57,678 nt of DNA from Candidatus Ligilactobacillus faecavium (GTDB lineage: Bacteria > Bacillota > Bacilli > Lactobacillales > Lactobacillaceae): NCBI GenBank assembly GCA_019120355.1, contig DWVG01000017.1, positions 1 to 57,678 on the forward strand, given 5' to 3'. The notes beneath the pieces were generated by a model that ran no database searches, was not told the origin of the DNA, and saw only the letters and a program-made list of their open reading frames with translations. Positions 1 to 9,210 of this stretch are shown piece after piece. Position numbers and translations under genes: made by a program. How positions within the stretch are numbered: position 1 is the first letter of the stretch; each line of letters begins with the position of its first letter.

Positions 1-74
1 GCTGCGCCTAAAATCACCCATAAAATTCCGATTACCAAACTGAACCAGTCAAATTTTCGTTCTGAATTAATCAT
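1..74 (-). CDS. 5' end of a membrane protein (partial)
   Basis: An ATG on the minus strand at 72-74 opens a frame that runs off the left edge, giving 24 complete codons. The translation begins MINSERKFDWFSLVIGILWV, a short polar head followed by a hydrophobic helix with WxxLGA-like character, as in small integral membrane proteins of the DUF308/HdeD type. A GAGAGG sequence lies about 11 bases upstream. The family is a guess from one helix. It starts divergently from nothing in the window and lies downstream of the glycosylase gene on the same strand. Confidence 0.5.
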   Translation of the reverse strand, partial: MINSERKFDWFSLVIGILWVILGA

Positions 75-131
75 CCTTCATTTTCCTCTCACTTTAATAC
101 TTTCATTCTAGCACGCTTCGCATCAAATTCC

Positions 132-755
132 TTAACTAAAGGCAGCTAAGAAACTTTCCTCAAAGGTATCCTGACCGCGAAAATACTTTTTACCGAACTC
201 ATCGATCAGGCCGTGAAAGATCTGGGCTTCGTGAAACGTAAAATCGGCTGGAAGCGTGATTTGCCGGGCAAGGTCCTGATAGTTTTTGCTGGAAACGCCG
301 AAATGCGCAAACAACTTTTGCGCGTAGTTATCCGCCACGAATGCCGGAACATCAAATACATAGATCAGCAAAACATCCGCCGTTTCATTGCCAACACCGC
401 GAAGCTTTAAAAGTTCGCGGCGTAAGTTCGTTCCAAAGTGCTGTCGAATTGCCGCATAGTCAAAATTAAAGTCATCCAGCCACGTAAACACCGCGCGAAT
501 TGCTTTGGATTTATTACGGTAAAAGCCGCTTGGACGAATCAAGGTCTGCAACGTTTGATCATCCAGCTGTAAAATACGCTGCGGATCAAATGCCGTGGCT
601 TCCTTTAACTGGTCAAGCGACTTTTGCGCACTTTCCCAGCTTGTATTCTGAACTAAAATCGCTCCAAGGACGATCTCCGGCTTGGATTCGGCCGGCCAAT
701 TTTGTTCCCCGCAATGAGCAACCATTGTTTGATAAAGTTTCCGAATATCGATCAT
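132..755 (-). CDS. HhH-GPD DNA glycosylase (endonuclease III / MagIII-like)
   Basis: A 207-residue base-excision-repair glycosylase. The helix-hairpin-helix and Gly/Pro-rich loop with the catalytic Asp are visible as LRGVGNETADVLL followed by VADNYAQKLF. The Lys that gives endonuclease III its lyase activity is replaced (GNETA instead of GRKTA), which suggests a monofunctional glycosylase like the 3-methyladenine enzyme MagIII. The C-terminal part has none of the four Cys of the usual 4Fe-4S cluster. I chose the ATG at 755 over one 30 bases upstream because GGCGGAGG sits five bases before it. Substrate is inferred only. Transcribed alone between gpmA's terminator and the left-edge gene. Confidence 0.82.
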   Translation of the reverse strand: MIDIRKLYQTMVAHCGEQNWPAESKPEIVLGAILVQNTSWESAQKSLDQLKEATAFDPQRILQLDDQTLQTLIRPSGFYRNKSKAIRAVFTWLDDFNFDYAAIRQHFGTNLRRELLKLRGVGNETADVLLIYVFDVPAFVADNYAQKLFAHFGVSSKNYQDLARQITLPADFTFHEAQIFHGLIDEFGKKYFRGQDTFEESFLAAFS

Positions 756-783
756 TTTTTCCTCCGCCTTAATTGGTGTAAAC

Positions 784-811
784 AAAAAAGATACGCCGAA
801 GCGTATCTTTT
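784..811 (-). terminator. Terminator after gpmA
   Basis: A 10-bp perfect stem (787-796 with 801-810) with a TTCG-type loop, followed on the minus strand by a T run at 784-789. It lies between the gpmA stop codon and the glycosylase gene. Confidence 0.85.
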
Positions 812-830
812 CATTTCAATCAACTTCAAA

Positions 831-1517
831 TTAAAGTTGCTTCTTGTCAACAACTTTCAAGTTTTCGTCTAAATCGTAAACGATTGGTTGACCTGTTGGG
901 ATTTCCAAGTTGATGATGTCATCATCTGAAATACCTTCAAGATATTTTGTCAAAGCACGTAATGAGTTACCGTGAGCAGCAACGATTACATTCTTGCCAG
1001 CTAACAAGTCTGGAGCAATGTGGTCTTCCCAGAATGGCATTACACGTTCAAGTGTAACTTTCAAGTTTTCACCGCCAGGGATAACGTTTGGATCCAAGTT
1101 TGCGTAACGACGATCTTGAGCAGCTGAGCGAGGATCATCTTCACTTAACATTGGAGGTAAAACGTCATATGAACGACGCCAGATGTGAACTTGTTCTTCA
1201 CCAAATTTTTCAGCAGCTTCTGCCTTGTTTTGGCCTTGCAAGTCGCCATAGTGACGTTCGTTTAAGCGCCATGACTTAACTTCTGGAATCCATAATTGGT
1301 CTGATTCTTCCAAAGCATAGTGCAATGTCATGATAGCCCGCTTTAAAACTGATGTGTATGCTTGGTCTAATTGGATGCCGGCATCTTTAAGTTTACGGCC
1401 AGCTTCCTTAGCTTCTGCAACACCATTTTCACTTAAGTTAACGTCTGTCCAACCAGTGAAAAGGTTCTTTAAGTTCCATTCACTTTGTCCGTGACGGATG
1501 AATACTAATTTTGACAT
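831..1517 (-). CDS. gpmA: 2,3-bisphosphoglycerate-dependent phosphoglycerate mutase
   Basis: A glycolytic enzyme that interconverts 3- and 2-phosphoglycerate in the cytosol. The 228-residue protein matches the usual family length. It shows the RHGxSxWN motif with the phosphorylated His at residue 9, the LNERHYG motif, and the second catalytic His in [10 protein letters not shown]. The start has AGAGG nine bases upstream. It is a single-gene unit with a strong terminator. The leader holds the direct repeat CAGTGTAA..CAGTGTAA, with TAAAAT/TAATAT -10-like hexamers. High codon adaptation (few rare codons) is in keeping with an abundant enzyme. Confidence 0.96.
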   Translation of the reverse strand: MSKLVFIRHGQSEWNLKNLFTGWTDVNLSENGVAEAKEAGRKLKDAGIQLDQAYTSVLKRAIMTLHYALEESDQLWIPEVKSWRLNERHYGDLQGQNKAEAAEKFGEEQVHIWRRSYDVLPPMLSEDDPRSAAQDRRYANLDPNVIPGGENLKVTLERVMPFWEDHIAPDLLAGKNVIVAAHGNSLRALTKYLEGISDDDIINLEIPTGQPIVYDLDENLKVVDKKQL

Positions 1518-1600
1518 ATTCGTAACCTCTTTCTTGAATTAAGATATTACACTGGATATTTTACACTGAATCATTAAAAATTAATAGTCTCTTTAACAAA

Positions 1601-2791
1601 TTATTCCTGATATGCCCGAACGGCTTGAATTAACTGCTTCGTTGCCTGGCGGACATTGGCCGGCGTCGTCGCTAAGTTAAAGCGGATGTGACCCTTGCCC
1701 GCTTCGCCGAACCAGTCGCCAAAATCAACGGCCAACTTTGCTTTGTCCTGAATGACGGTTTGCAGGTCTTCAGCTGCAACGAGTTGCGAAAGGTCGATCC
1801 ATGCAAGGTATGTCCCTTCAAGCGGCGAAATCACGGCTTCTGGAAGTTCCTTCTTCAACTCATCACGAACATAATGATAGTTATCCGCAATCGTTTCAAG
1901 CAATCCTTCGAGCCATTCGGTACCATGCCGGTATGCGGCTTCACCCGCAACTTGGCCTAACAAACAACCGCCTGGATTCTTCATCCGTTCCTGATATGCA
2001 TCATAGCGCATCATAATTTGCGGGTTGGGAATGATTACGTGACTGTTCCACAATGATGCCAGGTTAAAGGTTTTTGACGGTGAATCAACAACAACTAAAT
2101 TATCGCGGTAAAAACCATCCTTAATGTTTAGCATCGACGTAAATTGGCTGCCGTCAATCATTAAATCATGGTGAATTTCATCTGCGATCACCAATACTTG
2201 TTCCTGCCGGCAAAGTTCTAATACATCTTCGAGTTCTTGGGCTGACCATACACGACCGACTGGGTTATGCGGGCTGCAGAAAATCATCAACCGGACTTGA
2301 TTATCGATCATTTTTTGCCGCATGTCATCCAAATCAAGTTCATAATGGCCATGATTATCGATCAAATTTGAAACCACTAATTTGCGATCATTCTTTTCGA
2401 TCACATCCATAAATGGGAAATAAACGGGTTGCAAAACCATCACAGCATCCCCCGGCTTCGTTAATAATTGAACCAGGTTGCTTAATGATTGCACCACGTT
2501 CGGATTAAACCGGACCCATTCCTTATGCAGTTCGATTCCATACCGTTCTTTTTGCCATGTAAAGTAAGCATCATAGTATGAATCCGGCGTAAATGAATAG
2601 CCGAATGCTCCTTCATCGATTCGAGTACGCAAAGCTTCCCGCACTGCTTCCGGAGTTTTAAATTCCATATCGGCAACCCACATTGGCAACAGGTCATTTT
2701 CACCGAACTTGGCTTGCATGCCGTCCCACTTTACTGAATTCGTATTTTGGCGTTCAACCACATATTGTTTCACAAAATCTTCCTTATTCAT
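1601..2791 (-). CDS. MalY/PatB-type cystathionine beta-lyase (PLP aminotransferase fold)
   Basis: A 396-residue fold-type I pyridoxal-phosphate enzyme of the MalY/PatB group, which cleaves the C-S bond of cystathionine to homocysteine, pyruvate and ammonia. Visible signatures are the N-terminal LLPMWVADMEF, the FCSPHNPVGRVW segment, ADEIHHDL binding the cofactor, and the PLP lysine in DSPSKTFNLASLW. The ATG at 2791 is preferred over a GTG three codons earlier because AAGGTGAG is correctly spaced before it. It overlaps the end of the AI-2E transporter gene by 8 bases, so the two are likely translationally coupled. Aminotransferase activity cannot be excluded. Confidence 0.9.
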   Translation of the reverse strand: MNKEDFVKQYVVERQNTNSVKWDGMQAKFGENDLLPMWVADMEFKTPEAVREALRTRIDEGAFGYSFTPDSYYDAYFTWQKERYGIELHKEWVRFNPNVVQSLSNLVQLLTKPGDAVMVLQPVYFPFMDVIEKNDRKLVVSNLIDNHGHYELDLDDMRQKMIDNQVRLMIFCSPHNPVGRVWSAQELEDVLELCRQEQVLVIADEIHHDLMIDGSQFTSMLNIKDGFYRDNLVVVDSPSKTFNLASLWNSHVIIPNPQIMMRYDAYQERMKNPGGCLLGQVAGEAAYRHGTEWLEGLLETIADNYHYVRDELKKELPEAVISPLEGTYLAWIDLSQLVAAEDLQTVIQDKAKLAVDFGDWFGEAGKGHIRFNLATTPANVRQATKQLIQAVRAYQE

Positions 2792-3854
2792 TGCTCTCAC
2801 CTTTCTTGCGCCGCTGTTGCACTTTCCGATGCAATTTCTGATGCCGGCCCGGATGTGGTTTGATTTCTAACACATTCAATAAGAAAGTGAAAATTGGAAT
2901 TCCAACGATCAACCCCCACGTTCCGAAAAGCCGTTCTGAAACAAATAACACAACAAAAGTGTAAAAAATCGGCAATTCGGTCCGGCTTGACATAAATTTG
3001 GGATTCAAAATATAGGCTTCAATTGCGTGAATGATCAACAGCATAATCAGGACATAAATCACATCACGAAATCCGCCATCCGTATACGCAACAAACGACA
3101 TTGGGATTGTCGAGATGATAACCCCCGCAACTGGTATCAAGCTTAACACAAAAATCATCACAGCTAAACTGGCAATTTGCGGAACACCGATGATTGCCAG
3201 TCCGATACATGTCAGAATCGTGTTAACGATTGCAATTAAAAATTGTGCTTCTAAAACAATTCCAAAGGTGTTAGTAAAAATCTTCGCAAAATGATAAATA
3301 TCTTTGAAGATCCATGAGTATGGGCCTTCTAAGAAGCTGCGTGAGAATTTAAACGTTGTATCCTTTTCAACCGTGAAGAAAAAACTCAGTAACAGCGACA
3401 TCACAAACGTAAAGCCCATTGAACCGGCCTTGCTGATATAGCCGAAAATAACCGTCATTCCGCCTTTCAGCTGCTGGCTAAAGTCGCTGTGCTTAATGTA
3501 GGCTGAAATGTACGTCGCAATTTCGCCGGCGCCTTCCGGTAAATGCTTATAAAAATGCAAAATTGAATGAATCATATTTTCCGACTGAACGATCAATTTT
3601 GGAACATAGGTCGTAACGGCTGCCACAAATAAAACGATCAGCAACAAGTACACTCCGACTACGATTACTGGCGACGGAATCTTGACCCGCTTTTGAATCC
3701 AATTAATCAACCGGATGATCAAAAATGAAAAAATAAACGTCAACAAAATAATACTGATCATCTTATGAAATGCAAATAAAATTCCTATCAAGAACAGCAA
3801 AATCACAAACCGCCGCAACCGCGTATTATTCAAAAAACGTTGCCATAAACTCAT
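2784..3854 (-). CDS. AI-2E family transporter
   Basis: A 356-residue polytopic membrane protein of the AI-2 exporter (YdiK/PerM/YtvI) family, with roughly eight hydrophobic segments and a long loop between the second and third helix pairs. The C-terminal part carries the family's GVIISTIP and NPKFMSSRTELP stretches, and the extreme C-terminus is very basic. Some members export autoinducer-2 and others act in Na+/H+ exchange, so the substrate here is open. The start at 3854 follows GAAAGGGAAAG. It is the first gene of a two-gene unit with the PLP lyase. Confidence 0.85.
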   Translation of the reverse strand: MSLWQRFLNNTRLRRFVILLFLIGILFAFHKMISIILLTFIFSFLIIRLINWIQKRVKIPSPVIVVGVYLLLIVLFVAAVTTYVPKLIVQSENMIHSILHFYKHLPEGAGEIATYISAYIKHSDFSQQLKGGMTVIFGYISKAGSMGFTFVMSLLLSFFFTVEKDTTFKFSRSFLEGPYSWIFKDIYHFAKIFTNTFGIVLEAQFLIAIVNTILTCIGLAIIGVPQIASLAVMIFVLSLIPVAGVIISTIPMSFVAYTDGGFRDVIYVLIMLLIIHAIEAYILNPKFMSSRTELPIFYTFVVLFVSERLFGTWGLIVGIPIFTFLLNVLEIKPHPGRHQKLHRKVQQRRKKGESNE

Positions 3855-3894
3855 TAATTCTTTCCCTTTCCATCTGTTAATTCGCAATAACTTA

Positions 3895-3950
3895 ATTATA
3901 CATTAAAGGTGTAATGAAACCACGCTTTAACTTTGGCTCATTACACCTTT
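3895..3950 (-). terminator. Long inverted repeat, possible terminator
   Basis: A perfect 13-bp inverted repeat (3905-3917 with 3938-3950, 20-base loop) between the HAD phosphatase and the AI-2E gene. No real T run follows it. A TATAAT hexamer at 3895-3900 on the minus strand directly after the stem may be the -10 box of the AI-2E promoter, so the repeat may act as either terminator or operator. Confidence 0.5.
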
Positions 3951-3953
3951 GAC

Positions 3954-4616
3954 TTAAATATTCAATAATTCATCCGGTTTTTCTAAAAGAAAATCTGAGT
4001 TTTCCGCTTTTAATAATTGGGGATCAAACGTATCCCACAGGCAACCACACGTCTTCACCCCAGCGGCCTTGCCCATTTGAAGGTCATACTTCGCATCGCC
4101 AATCATTACTGACTCGTTCTTGTCCAGATGATACTTCGCAACCACCATCAAGACCCCATCCGGTGCTGGTTTATAATGGTCAACTTGATCAGATCCAATT
4201 ACATCAGTAAACAAATCTGCAATCTCAAGGGTCTTTAGATTCCGTTTTAAAGAGGTTGAAGACTTGCTTGAAACGATGAAGAGCTTCTTGCCAGCATCCT
4301 TTAATGCAGTCAGCGTAGCCTTCATTTGTGGAAACAAAGTCGTTGTTTTCTGTTCGATTTCGCCATAGTGGCGGCGGAAACAATCATACATTGCTTCGAA
4401 CTGCTCGGCTGAATAGTGTTTGCCTTGTTTTTCAACCAATTCCGGGATAAAGGTTTCGATCGGAACCCCCATATAATACCGCACCGTTTCAGCGGATGGA
4501 ACTTCAAGGCCAAAGTCCTTAAAGCACGCTTGAGTTGCAAGGGTAGCCGCATCGCCAGAGTCCGCAATCGTCCCGTCAAAGTCAAATAAAAAATTCTGCA
4601 TTTTAAATTTCTCCAT
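3954..4616 (-). CDS. HAD-superfamily phosphatase (phosphoglycolate phosphatase-like)
   Basis: A 220-residue haloacid-dehalogenase-type hydrolase. Motif I is FDFDGTIADSG with the nucleophilic Asp, motif II is FIVSSKSS, and motifs III/IV are KPAPDG and MIGDAKYDLQMGKAAG. A helical cap between motifs I and II puts it in subfamily IA with PGP and beta-phosphoglucomutase-type enzymes. Its start overlaps the galM stop as TAATG, with AAGGAAG upstream, so it is coupled to galM. A housekeeping role against phosphorylated sugars is an inference from this pairing. Confidence 0.88.
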   Translation of the reverse strand: MEKFKMQNFLFDFDGTIADSGDAATLATQACFKDFGLEVPSAETVRYYMGVPIETFIPELVEKQGKHYSAEQFEAMYDCFRRHYGEIEQKTTTLFPQMKATLTALKDAGKKLFIVSSKSSTSLKRNLKTLEIADLFTDVIGSDQVDHYKPAPDGVLMVVAKYHLDKNESVMIGDAKYDLQMGKAAGVKTCGCLWDTFDPQLLKAENSDFLLEKPDELLNI

Positions 4617-5668
4617 TAATCTTCCTTTTTGATCCGGTTGTATGTAAATGAAAACCGGTATGTTTGCTTGCTGTACCGCGGCAAAACAATGTCGCCAAAG
4701 TTATCTTGGTGAATTGCATCCGGCAGCATTTGACATTCAAGGGCGATTCCTTCGTTCTTATTGGCTGGTTCGCCATGGTCGCGGCTGAATGACATGTTTT
4801 GGCCCGTAATTTCTTCTGGCGTATAAACCACCAATCCGTTCCGATCAGAGTTGATCGTAATCTGGCGGCCGCTTTCCTGATCGCGTAAAGCCGCAACTGG
4901 CTTCGTGCCTTGACCAGGACCGTTTACAACATATGTCGTATCAAGACCGTGAGCTTTGCCGACTGCCAAGGCAACGTTACTGAAGTCACGGAAATCGTAT
5001 GGCGTATTTGCGACGGATAAAACTTCGCCGGTTGGAATCATTTGATCGTTAACATCCAAAATTCCGGTGCTGTTGATCTGCATTTCATGCGTTGTCAAAT
5101 CACGCCGGTCGCTTAAGTTAAAGTATGCGTGGCACGTTGGATTGAAAAGCGTATCTTCCTTACCGTTCATTGCACTGTATGCGATCGTTACCCGGTTATT
5201 GTTGTTCAACGTGTAAATAATCGTTGCCAAAATGTTGCCCGGAAAGCCGTCCATTTCCTCATCGATTTTCCGTTGAAAAATAACACTGATGCCATTCTTC
5301 GAAATTGAAGTTGAATAGTTCCAATTCAACGTTGAAAAGCCGTTCGGGCCACCGTGCAATGTATTGTCGTTTTCATTTGCCGGTAATTGATAATGCTTAC
5401 CGTTCAAATCATATGAAGCGCCTTTGATTCGGCCAGCAACGCGACCAATCGACTTACAAATGTTTTGATTATTTGAATAATAATCGTCAATTCCGTCAAA
5501 ACTCAGCAACAAGTTTTTCTTCGTTCCGTCATCTTCCGGTACTGCGAACCGGTGCCAAATTGCGCCCATCGTTAGACACGACACTTCAACCCCATTGTCA
5601 TTGACCAACGTAATTTCCGTAACCTTTTCATTCTGATAACGTCCAAATGTATGTTGTAAAATGTCCAT
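4616..5668 (-). CDS. galM: Aldose 1-epimerase (galactose mutarotase)
   Basis: A 350-residue mutarotase that interconverts alpha and beta anomers of galactose or glucose before phosphorylation. The family residues are present: LHGGPNGF with the first His, NPTCHAYFNLSD with the second His, and ALECQMLPDAIHQ with the catalytic Glu. AGGAGA lies seven bases before the ATG. It heads a two-gene unit with the HAD phosphatase. galE lies just upstream but has its own terminator. No galK or galT is in the window. Confidence 0.93.
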   Translation of the reverse strand: MDILQHTFGRYQNEKVTEITLVNDNGVEVSCLTMGAIWHRFAVPEDDGTKKNLLLSFDGIDDYYSNNQNICKSIGRVAGRIKGASYDLNGKHYQLPANENDNTLHGGPNGFSTLNWNYSTSISKNGISVIFQRKIDEEMDGFPGNILATIIYTLNNNNRVTIAYSAMNGKEDTLFNPTCHAYFNLSDRRDLTTHEMQINSTGILDVNDQMIPTGEVLSVANTPYDFRDFSNVALAVGKAHGLDTTYVVNGPGQGTKPVAALRDQESGRQITINSDRNGLVVYTPEEITGQNMSFSRDHGEPANKNEGIALECQMLPDAIHQDNFGDIVLPRYSKQTYRFSFTYNRIKKED

Positions 5669-5709
5669 TTTTAATCTCCTGTAATTAAGTAGTATCGTTC
5701 TACGCCTCC

Positions 5710-5737
5710 ATTATCTCATATCTTTAATTAGAGTAAA
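5710..5737 (-). promoter_or_regulatory. Promoter of galM
   Basis: Minus-strand -35 TTTACT (5732-5737) and -10 GATAAT (5710-5715) with a 16-base spacer, about 40 bases before the start codon. Confidence 0.45.
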
Positions 5738-5760
5738 ATGTATCACTTATTATTTTGAAT

Positions 5761-5796
5761 TAAAAAACGTGAAATGGAATTTAAACCATTTCACGT
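5761..5796 (-). terminator. Terminator after galE
   Basis: An 11-bp perfect stem (5767-5777 with 5786-5796) followed by a minus-strand T run, just past the galE stop codon. Confidence 0.85.
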
Positions 5797-5812
5797 CTAA
5801 AATCATTCTTAA

Positions 5813-6814
5813 TTAATCTTTATCATCAAAACCATTTGGATGCTTTGAGTGCCATGCCCATGCCGTTTCGATCAAGCTATGAACATCATCATATTTTGGT
5901 TCCCAACCTAAGATCTTGCGGGCCTTGTCTGAAGCTGCAACCAATGAATCCGGGTCACCGCCACGCCGGCCGGCAATTTCTGCAGGAATTTCTTTTCCTG
6001 TAACTTCACGGGCAGCCTTCAACATTTCTAAGTTTGAGAATCCAGTTGATGAACCCAAGTTGAATGCATCTGATGGATTGCCGTCACGCAAGTAGTTCAT
6101 TGCCAAAATGTGAGCGTCGGCTAAATCGTATGGGTGAACGTAATCCCGAATGTTGGTTCCATCTGGAGTATTGTAGTCGTCACCATAGATTTGAAGCTTA
6201 TCACGCTTGCCTTGAGCAACTTGTAAAATAATTGGAACCAAGTGAGTTTCTGGACCGTGGTCTTCACCAATTGAACCATCCGGCTTTGCACCGGCAACGT
6301 TGAAGTAACGTAATGCAACCCACTTGATGCCGTAAGCTTCGTCAGCCCACTTCATAATTTTTTCCATCATTAACTTACTTTCACCGTAAGGGTTGATTGG
6401 GTTTTGTGGGTCTGTTTCCTTGATCGGCATGTGATCTGGAATACCATATGTTGCAGCTGATGATGAGAAGACTAAGTTCTTTACACCGACTTCTTTCATA
6501 ACTTCAAGAAGCTTGATCAAGCCTGTAATGTTGTTATCAAAGTATTTCAAAGGTTTGTGCATTGATTCGCCAACCAATGAGTATGCAGCAAAGTGAATTA
6601 CTGTATCGATATCAGGGTTTTCCTTGAATACCTTCCGCATAAAGTCTTTGTCTGCGATATCGCCTTCATAGAATTTTGCTTTGTCGCTAACAGCTGCACG
6701 GTGTCCTGTGCATAAGTTATCAACGACAACTGTATCTTCGCCGTTTTCAATTAAACGGTCGACCATATGTGAACCGATATATCCGGCTCCGCCTACAACT
6801 AATACTGATGCCAT
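5813..6814 (-). CDS. galE: UDP-glucose 4-epimerase
   Basis: A 333-residue short-chain dehydrogenase-type epimerase that converts UDP-galactose and UDP-glucose, feeding the Leloir pathway and cell-wall polysaccharide synthesis. It has the NAD-binding [10 protein letters not shown] motif at the N-terminus, the catalytic Ser in FSSSAATYG, and the YGESK Tyr/Lys pair. AGGAGG precedes the ATG by seven bases. A minus-strand TATAAT at 6900-6905 is the likely -10 box. It is divergent from a GntR-family regulator that could control it. Confidence 0.96.
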   Translation of the reverse strand: MASVLVVGGAGYIGSHMVDRLIENGEDTVVVDNLCTGHRAAVSDKAKFYEGDIADKDFMRKVFKENPDIDTVIHFAAYSLVGESMHKPLKYFDNNITGLIKLLEVMKEVGVKNLVFSSSAATYGIPDHMPIKETDPQNPINPYGESKLMMEKIMKWADEAYGIKWVALRYFNVAGAKPDGSIGEDHGPETHLVPIILQVAQGKRDKLQIYGDDYNTPDGTNIRDYVHPYDLADAHILAMNYLRDGNPSDAFNLGSSTGFSNLEMLKAAREVTGKEIPAEIAGRRGGDPDSLVAASDKARKILGWEPKYDDVHSLIETAWAWHSKHPNGFDDKD

Positions 6815-7012
6815 AATATCCTCCTATTAGAGTTGATCTCTAACGTTCTTATGTAATTAAAAACTTACTTCTTCATTGAAATAAATTTTCCTAAAAGGAA
6901 TTATACACTTTTTACATTTTTCATGCATTAATTTGTCTTTCTAGATTTCACTTGTCATCTTCGCGGCCATGTGCTTAACTGGTAATAGCACTATAACAAT
7001 AGGAGTTTAATC

Positions 7013-7738
7013 ATGGCTGAATTGATTTACCAGCAAATTATCACCGATTTAAAAAAGAAAATTTTTAATAATGAATTCCCAGACATGAAATTGCCTGATG
7101 AACGCAGCCTTGCAGAAAAATACAATGTAAGCCGCAGTTCGATCAAACGGGCACTCAGCCGGATGGCCAGTGACGGGATTATTTTTAAAAAGCGCGGTTC
7201 CGGAACATTCATCAATCCACTTTACTTAAAGAATGAATCTGTATTCAATTACGGTTCTGGGAAGAACCTCGGAATTTCAGACAACTTCCAATTAAACGGT
7301 GAAAAACCCAGCGTCAAAGTTTTAAGTTTCGACGTTGTCCGTCCAACCGCCGAACTACAACGCGACCTCTTTCTTGAAAGTGAAGACTTTGTGTACCAGA
7401 TCAAAAGGTTGCGGTTCTTTGACGATCAGCCATTTATGATTGAAACTGGCTTTATTCCAATCAAGCTGCTTCCAAAGTTAAGCAGCAGTATTCTCGAAAA
7501 GTCGATTTTCGACTATGTTCACCGGGAATTAAAGCAATCCGTTTCAAAGTCATTCATGTCGGTTTTTGCCGAACCGTCAAATCAGCAAGATCAAGAACTG
7601 CTGAAACTTAATCCAACTCAACCGGTCGGCGTTATGGAAGGCATCTTCTTCCTTGATAACGGAACGCCGTTTGAGTTTTCAAGCATGCGGTTGCACTATG
7701 AATATATGAAATTCAATTCATTTGTAAGTATTCAATAA
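7013..7738 (+). CDS. GntR-family regulator with UTRA domain
   Basis: A 241-residue transcription factor. Residues about 5-70 form the winged helix (PDERSLAEKYNVSRSSIKRA, then the wing KKRGSGTFI). The remainder is a UTRA effector domain ending in PFEFSSMRLHYEYMKF, as in HutC/TreR/PhnF relatives that sense small phosphorylated sugars or similar ligands. AGGAG is ten bases upstream of the ATG. It is divergent from galE with a 198-base intergenic region, so galE or itself are the first candidates for regulation. A repeat element follows four bases after its stop codon. Confidence 0.88.
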   Translation: MAELIYQQIITDLKKKIFNNEFPDMKLPDERSLAEKYNVSRSSIKRALSRMASDGIIFKKRGSGTFINPLYLKNESVFNYGSGKNLGISDNFQLNGEKPSVKVLSFDVVRPTAELQRDLFLESEDFVYQIKRLRFFDDQPFMIETGFIPIKLLPKLSSSILEKSIFDYVHRELKQSVSKSFMSVFAEPSNQQDQELLKLNPTQPVGVMEGIFFLDNGTPFEFSSMRLHYEYMKFNSFVSIQ

Positions 7739-7742
7739 AAAG

Positions 7743-7868
7743 GTGCGACAAAACGTTCAAAACAAGCGTGTGGAAGCAGAAAAGCGAACGAATCGCGCTA
7801 GCATAGATTCGAAGATTTGAGTCCTTCACTAGCTTCGCGTCGCAGCTCCGTTTGTTTTGGAATCCGAT
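7743..7868 (+). repeat. Dispersed intergenic element, copy A
   Basis: One of three related non-coding sequences of about 120 bp in the window. The shared core reads GGAAGCAGAAAAGC...ATCGCG...AGCATAGATTC, with outer arms CAAAAC/AAAC.AGCG and CGTTTGTTTTGGAA that are imperfectly inverted, so the RNA could fold into one long hairpin. This copy also has the inner pair CGAATC/GATTCG. It starts four bases after the GntR stop codon and runs directly into the terminator at 7868. Confidence 0.85.
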
Positions 7869-7904
7869 AAAAAAAGAAGGTTGCGATTGCAACCTTCTTT
7901 TTTT
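7868..7904. terminator. Bidirectional terminator between gntR and guaC
   Basis: The stem GAAGGTTGC/GCAACCTTC with a four-base loop is flanked by A and T runs, so it works in both directions between the convergent gntR and guaC genes. Confidence 0.9.
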
Positions 7905-8886
7905 ATTCTCCTAATTGATCGCCATTAATAATTGAATTTTTAACGATCACATAATCAACTTTCCGTAAATCAGTTAATTTCCGACCACCGGCATACGAAA
8001 TCGACGACTGCAAATCCTCCTGCATGGCTTGCAACGTATCACTGATTTTACCGCGATATGGTACTAATAACTGTTTTCCTTCAATGTTGTGCACATCATT
8101 TTTCTGAACGAATGAAGCTGAGCCCCAGTACTTCTTATACTTTTGACCGTCAATCGTTACGACCTCACCCGGTGATTCCAAATGACCGGCAAACATTGAT
8201 CCGATCATTACCATTGAAGCGCCGAACCGGATCGACTTGGCAATGTCGCCATTATACCGCACCCCGCCGTCTGCAACGATCGGATGATGAGCGACCGCAC
8301 TGCATGCTTGAATCGCTGCTAATTGCCAGCCACCAGTTCCAAAACCGGTTTTTAATTTAGTAATACATGCTTTTCCGGGCCCAATTCCAACTTTCGTAGC
8401 ATCGGCACCGGCATTTTCTAAATCAATTACCGCTTGCGGGGTTGCAATATTGCCAACAATCACAAAACTTTCTGGCAATTGTTTCTTAATATAATCGATC
8501 ATTTTCATTACGTAATCCGAATGACCATGCGCAACATCAATCGTGATATATTCCGGAACTGCATGCATTTCCTTTAATTGATCAACTAATTGGTATTCAC
8601 GATCCCTAATTCCAATTGAAATCGATGCGAATTGACCTTGTTGGTGCATCCGTTGGACGAACGCTGCCCGCGTTTGCGGTTCAAACCGGTGCATCACATA
8701 AAAGTACCCGTTTTGAGCTAACCATAAAGCTAGATTTTCATCAATCACGCTTGCCATGTTCGCCGGAACGACCGGTAATTTAAACGTGCGAGAGCCAAAT
8801 TTAATTCGGGTATCCGCCTCTTTCCGACTTTTCAAAACACATTTATTTGGAATTAATTGCACATCTTCATAATCAAAGGTTTCCAT
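7903..8886 (-). CDS. guaC: GMP reductase
   Basis: A 327-residue IMPDH/GMPR-family enzyme that reduces GMP to IMP with NADPH, returning guanine nucleotides to the purine pool. The catalytic Cys lies in [17 protein letters not shown], and the phosphate-binding stretch is [16 protein letters not shown]. The N-terminus [13 protein letters not shown] matches the GuaC2-type group, and no CBS domains are present, unlike IMPDH. I placed the start at 8886, with GAAGGGGA nine bases upstream, rather than at an in-frame start 36 bases earlier. It is divergent from the guanine-riboswitch xpt operon, so the locus handles purine interconversion and salvage together. Confidence 0.93.
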   Translation of the reverse strand: METFDYEDVQLIPNKCVLKSRKEADTRIKFGSRTFKLPVVPANMASVIDENLALWLAQNGYFYVMHRFEPQTRAAFVQRMHQQGQFASISIGIRDREYQLVDQLKEMHAVPEYITIDVAHGHSDYVMKMIDYIKKQLPESFVIVGNIATPQAVIDLENAGADATKVGIGPGKACITKLKTGFGTGGWQLAAIQACSAVAHHPIVADGGVRYNGDIAKSIRFGASMVMIGSMFAGHLESPGEVVTIDGQKYKKYWGSASFVQKNDVHNIEGKQLLVPYRGKISDTLQAMQEDLQSSISYAGGRKLTDLRKVDYVIVKNSIINGDQLGE

Positions 8887-8997
8887 TTTCGTTTTCCCCT
8901 TCAAAATTCTTAAAATGACCATTAATTATTTTATAGAAATCCCCAGTGATTTTCAAGAGCAAAATCGCCTTTTGTTTCCGAAATTGTTCATCAATGT

Positions 8998-9030
8998 TTG
9001 ACAATTCAAAATAATCGTTCATAATATAAT
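8998..9030 (+). promoter_or_regulatory. Promoter of xpt-pbuX
   Basis: A consensus -35 TTGACA (8998-9003) and -10 TAATAT (9022-9027), 18-base spacer. The transcript would start about 20 bases before the riboswitch. Confidence 0.65.
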
Positions 9031-9051
9031 TAACATTTAAATTAACTTTTT

Positions 9052-9119
9052 GCTTATATAATCGCTATGATATGGTTAGCAAGTTTCTACCCGATACCGT
9101 AAAACATCGGACTATAAGC
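9052..9119 (+). promoter_or_regulatory. Guanine-type purine riboswitch aptamer
   Basis: The conserved purine-riboswitch core is plain: GCTTATA (P1), ATAATCGC, TGATATGG, AAGTTTCTACC, CCGTAAA and ACTATAAGC (P1'). P1 pairs 9052-9058 with 9113-9119, P2 is GCTA/TAGC, and P3 is CCGAT/ATCGG. The J3/1 position reads C (GGACTATA) rather than U, which in this family selects guanine or hypoxanthine, in keeping with the xpt gene downstream. Confidence 0.93.
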
Positions 9120-9144
9120 TTTAAGTGTTCGGAATCATTTTAAG

Positions 9145-9206
9145 TCCGTTCATTTTTGCATTTGTTTTCCTGTCAGCATTTACAAGCAAAAATGAAGGGA
9201 TTTTTT
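9145..9206 (+). terminator. Riboswitch-controlled terminator of xpt
   Basis: An 11-bp perfect stem (9149-9159 with 9186-9196), extended by TCC/GGA past one mismatch, then six T. The T run ends four bases before the xpt ATG, and the 3' arm contains the GAAGGGA ribosome binding site, so folding blocks both transcription and ribosome access. The segment TTTTAAGTCCG (9138-9148) can pair with CGGACT of the aptamer as an antiterminator. Confidence 0.85.
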
Positions 9207-9210
9207 ACAC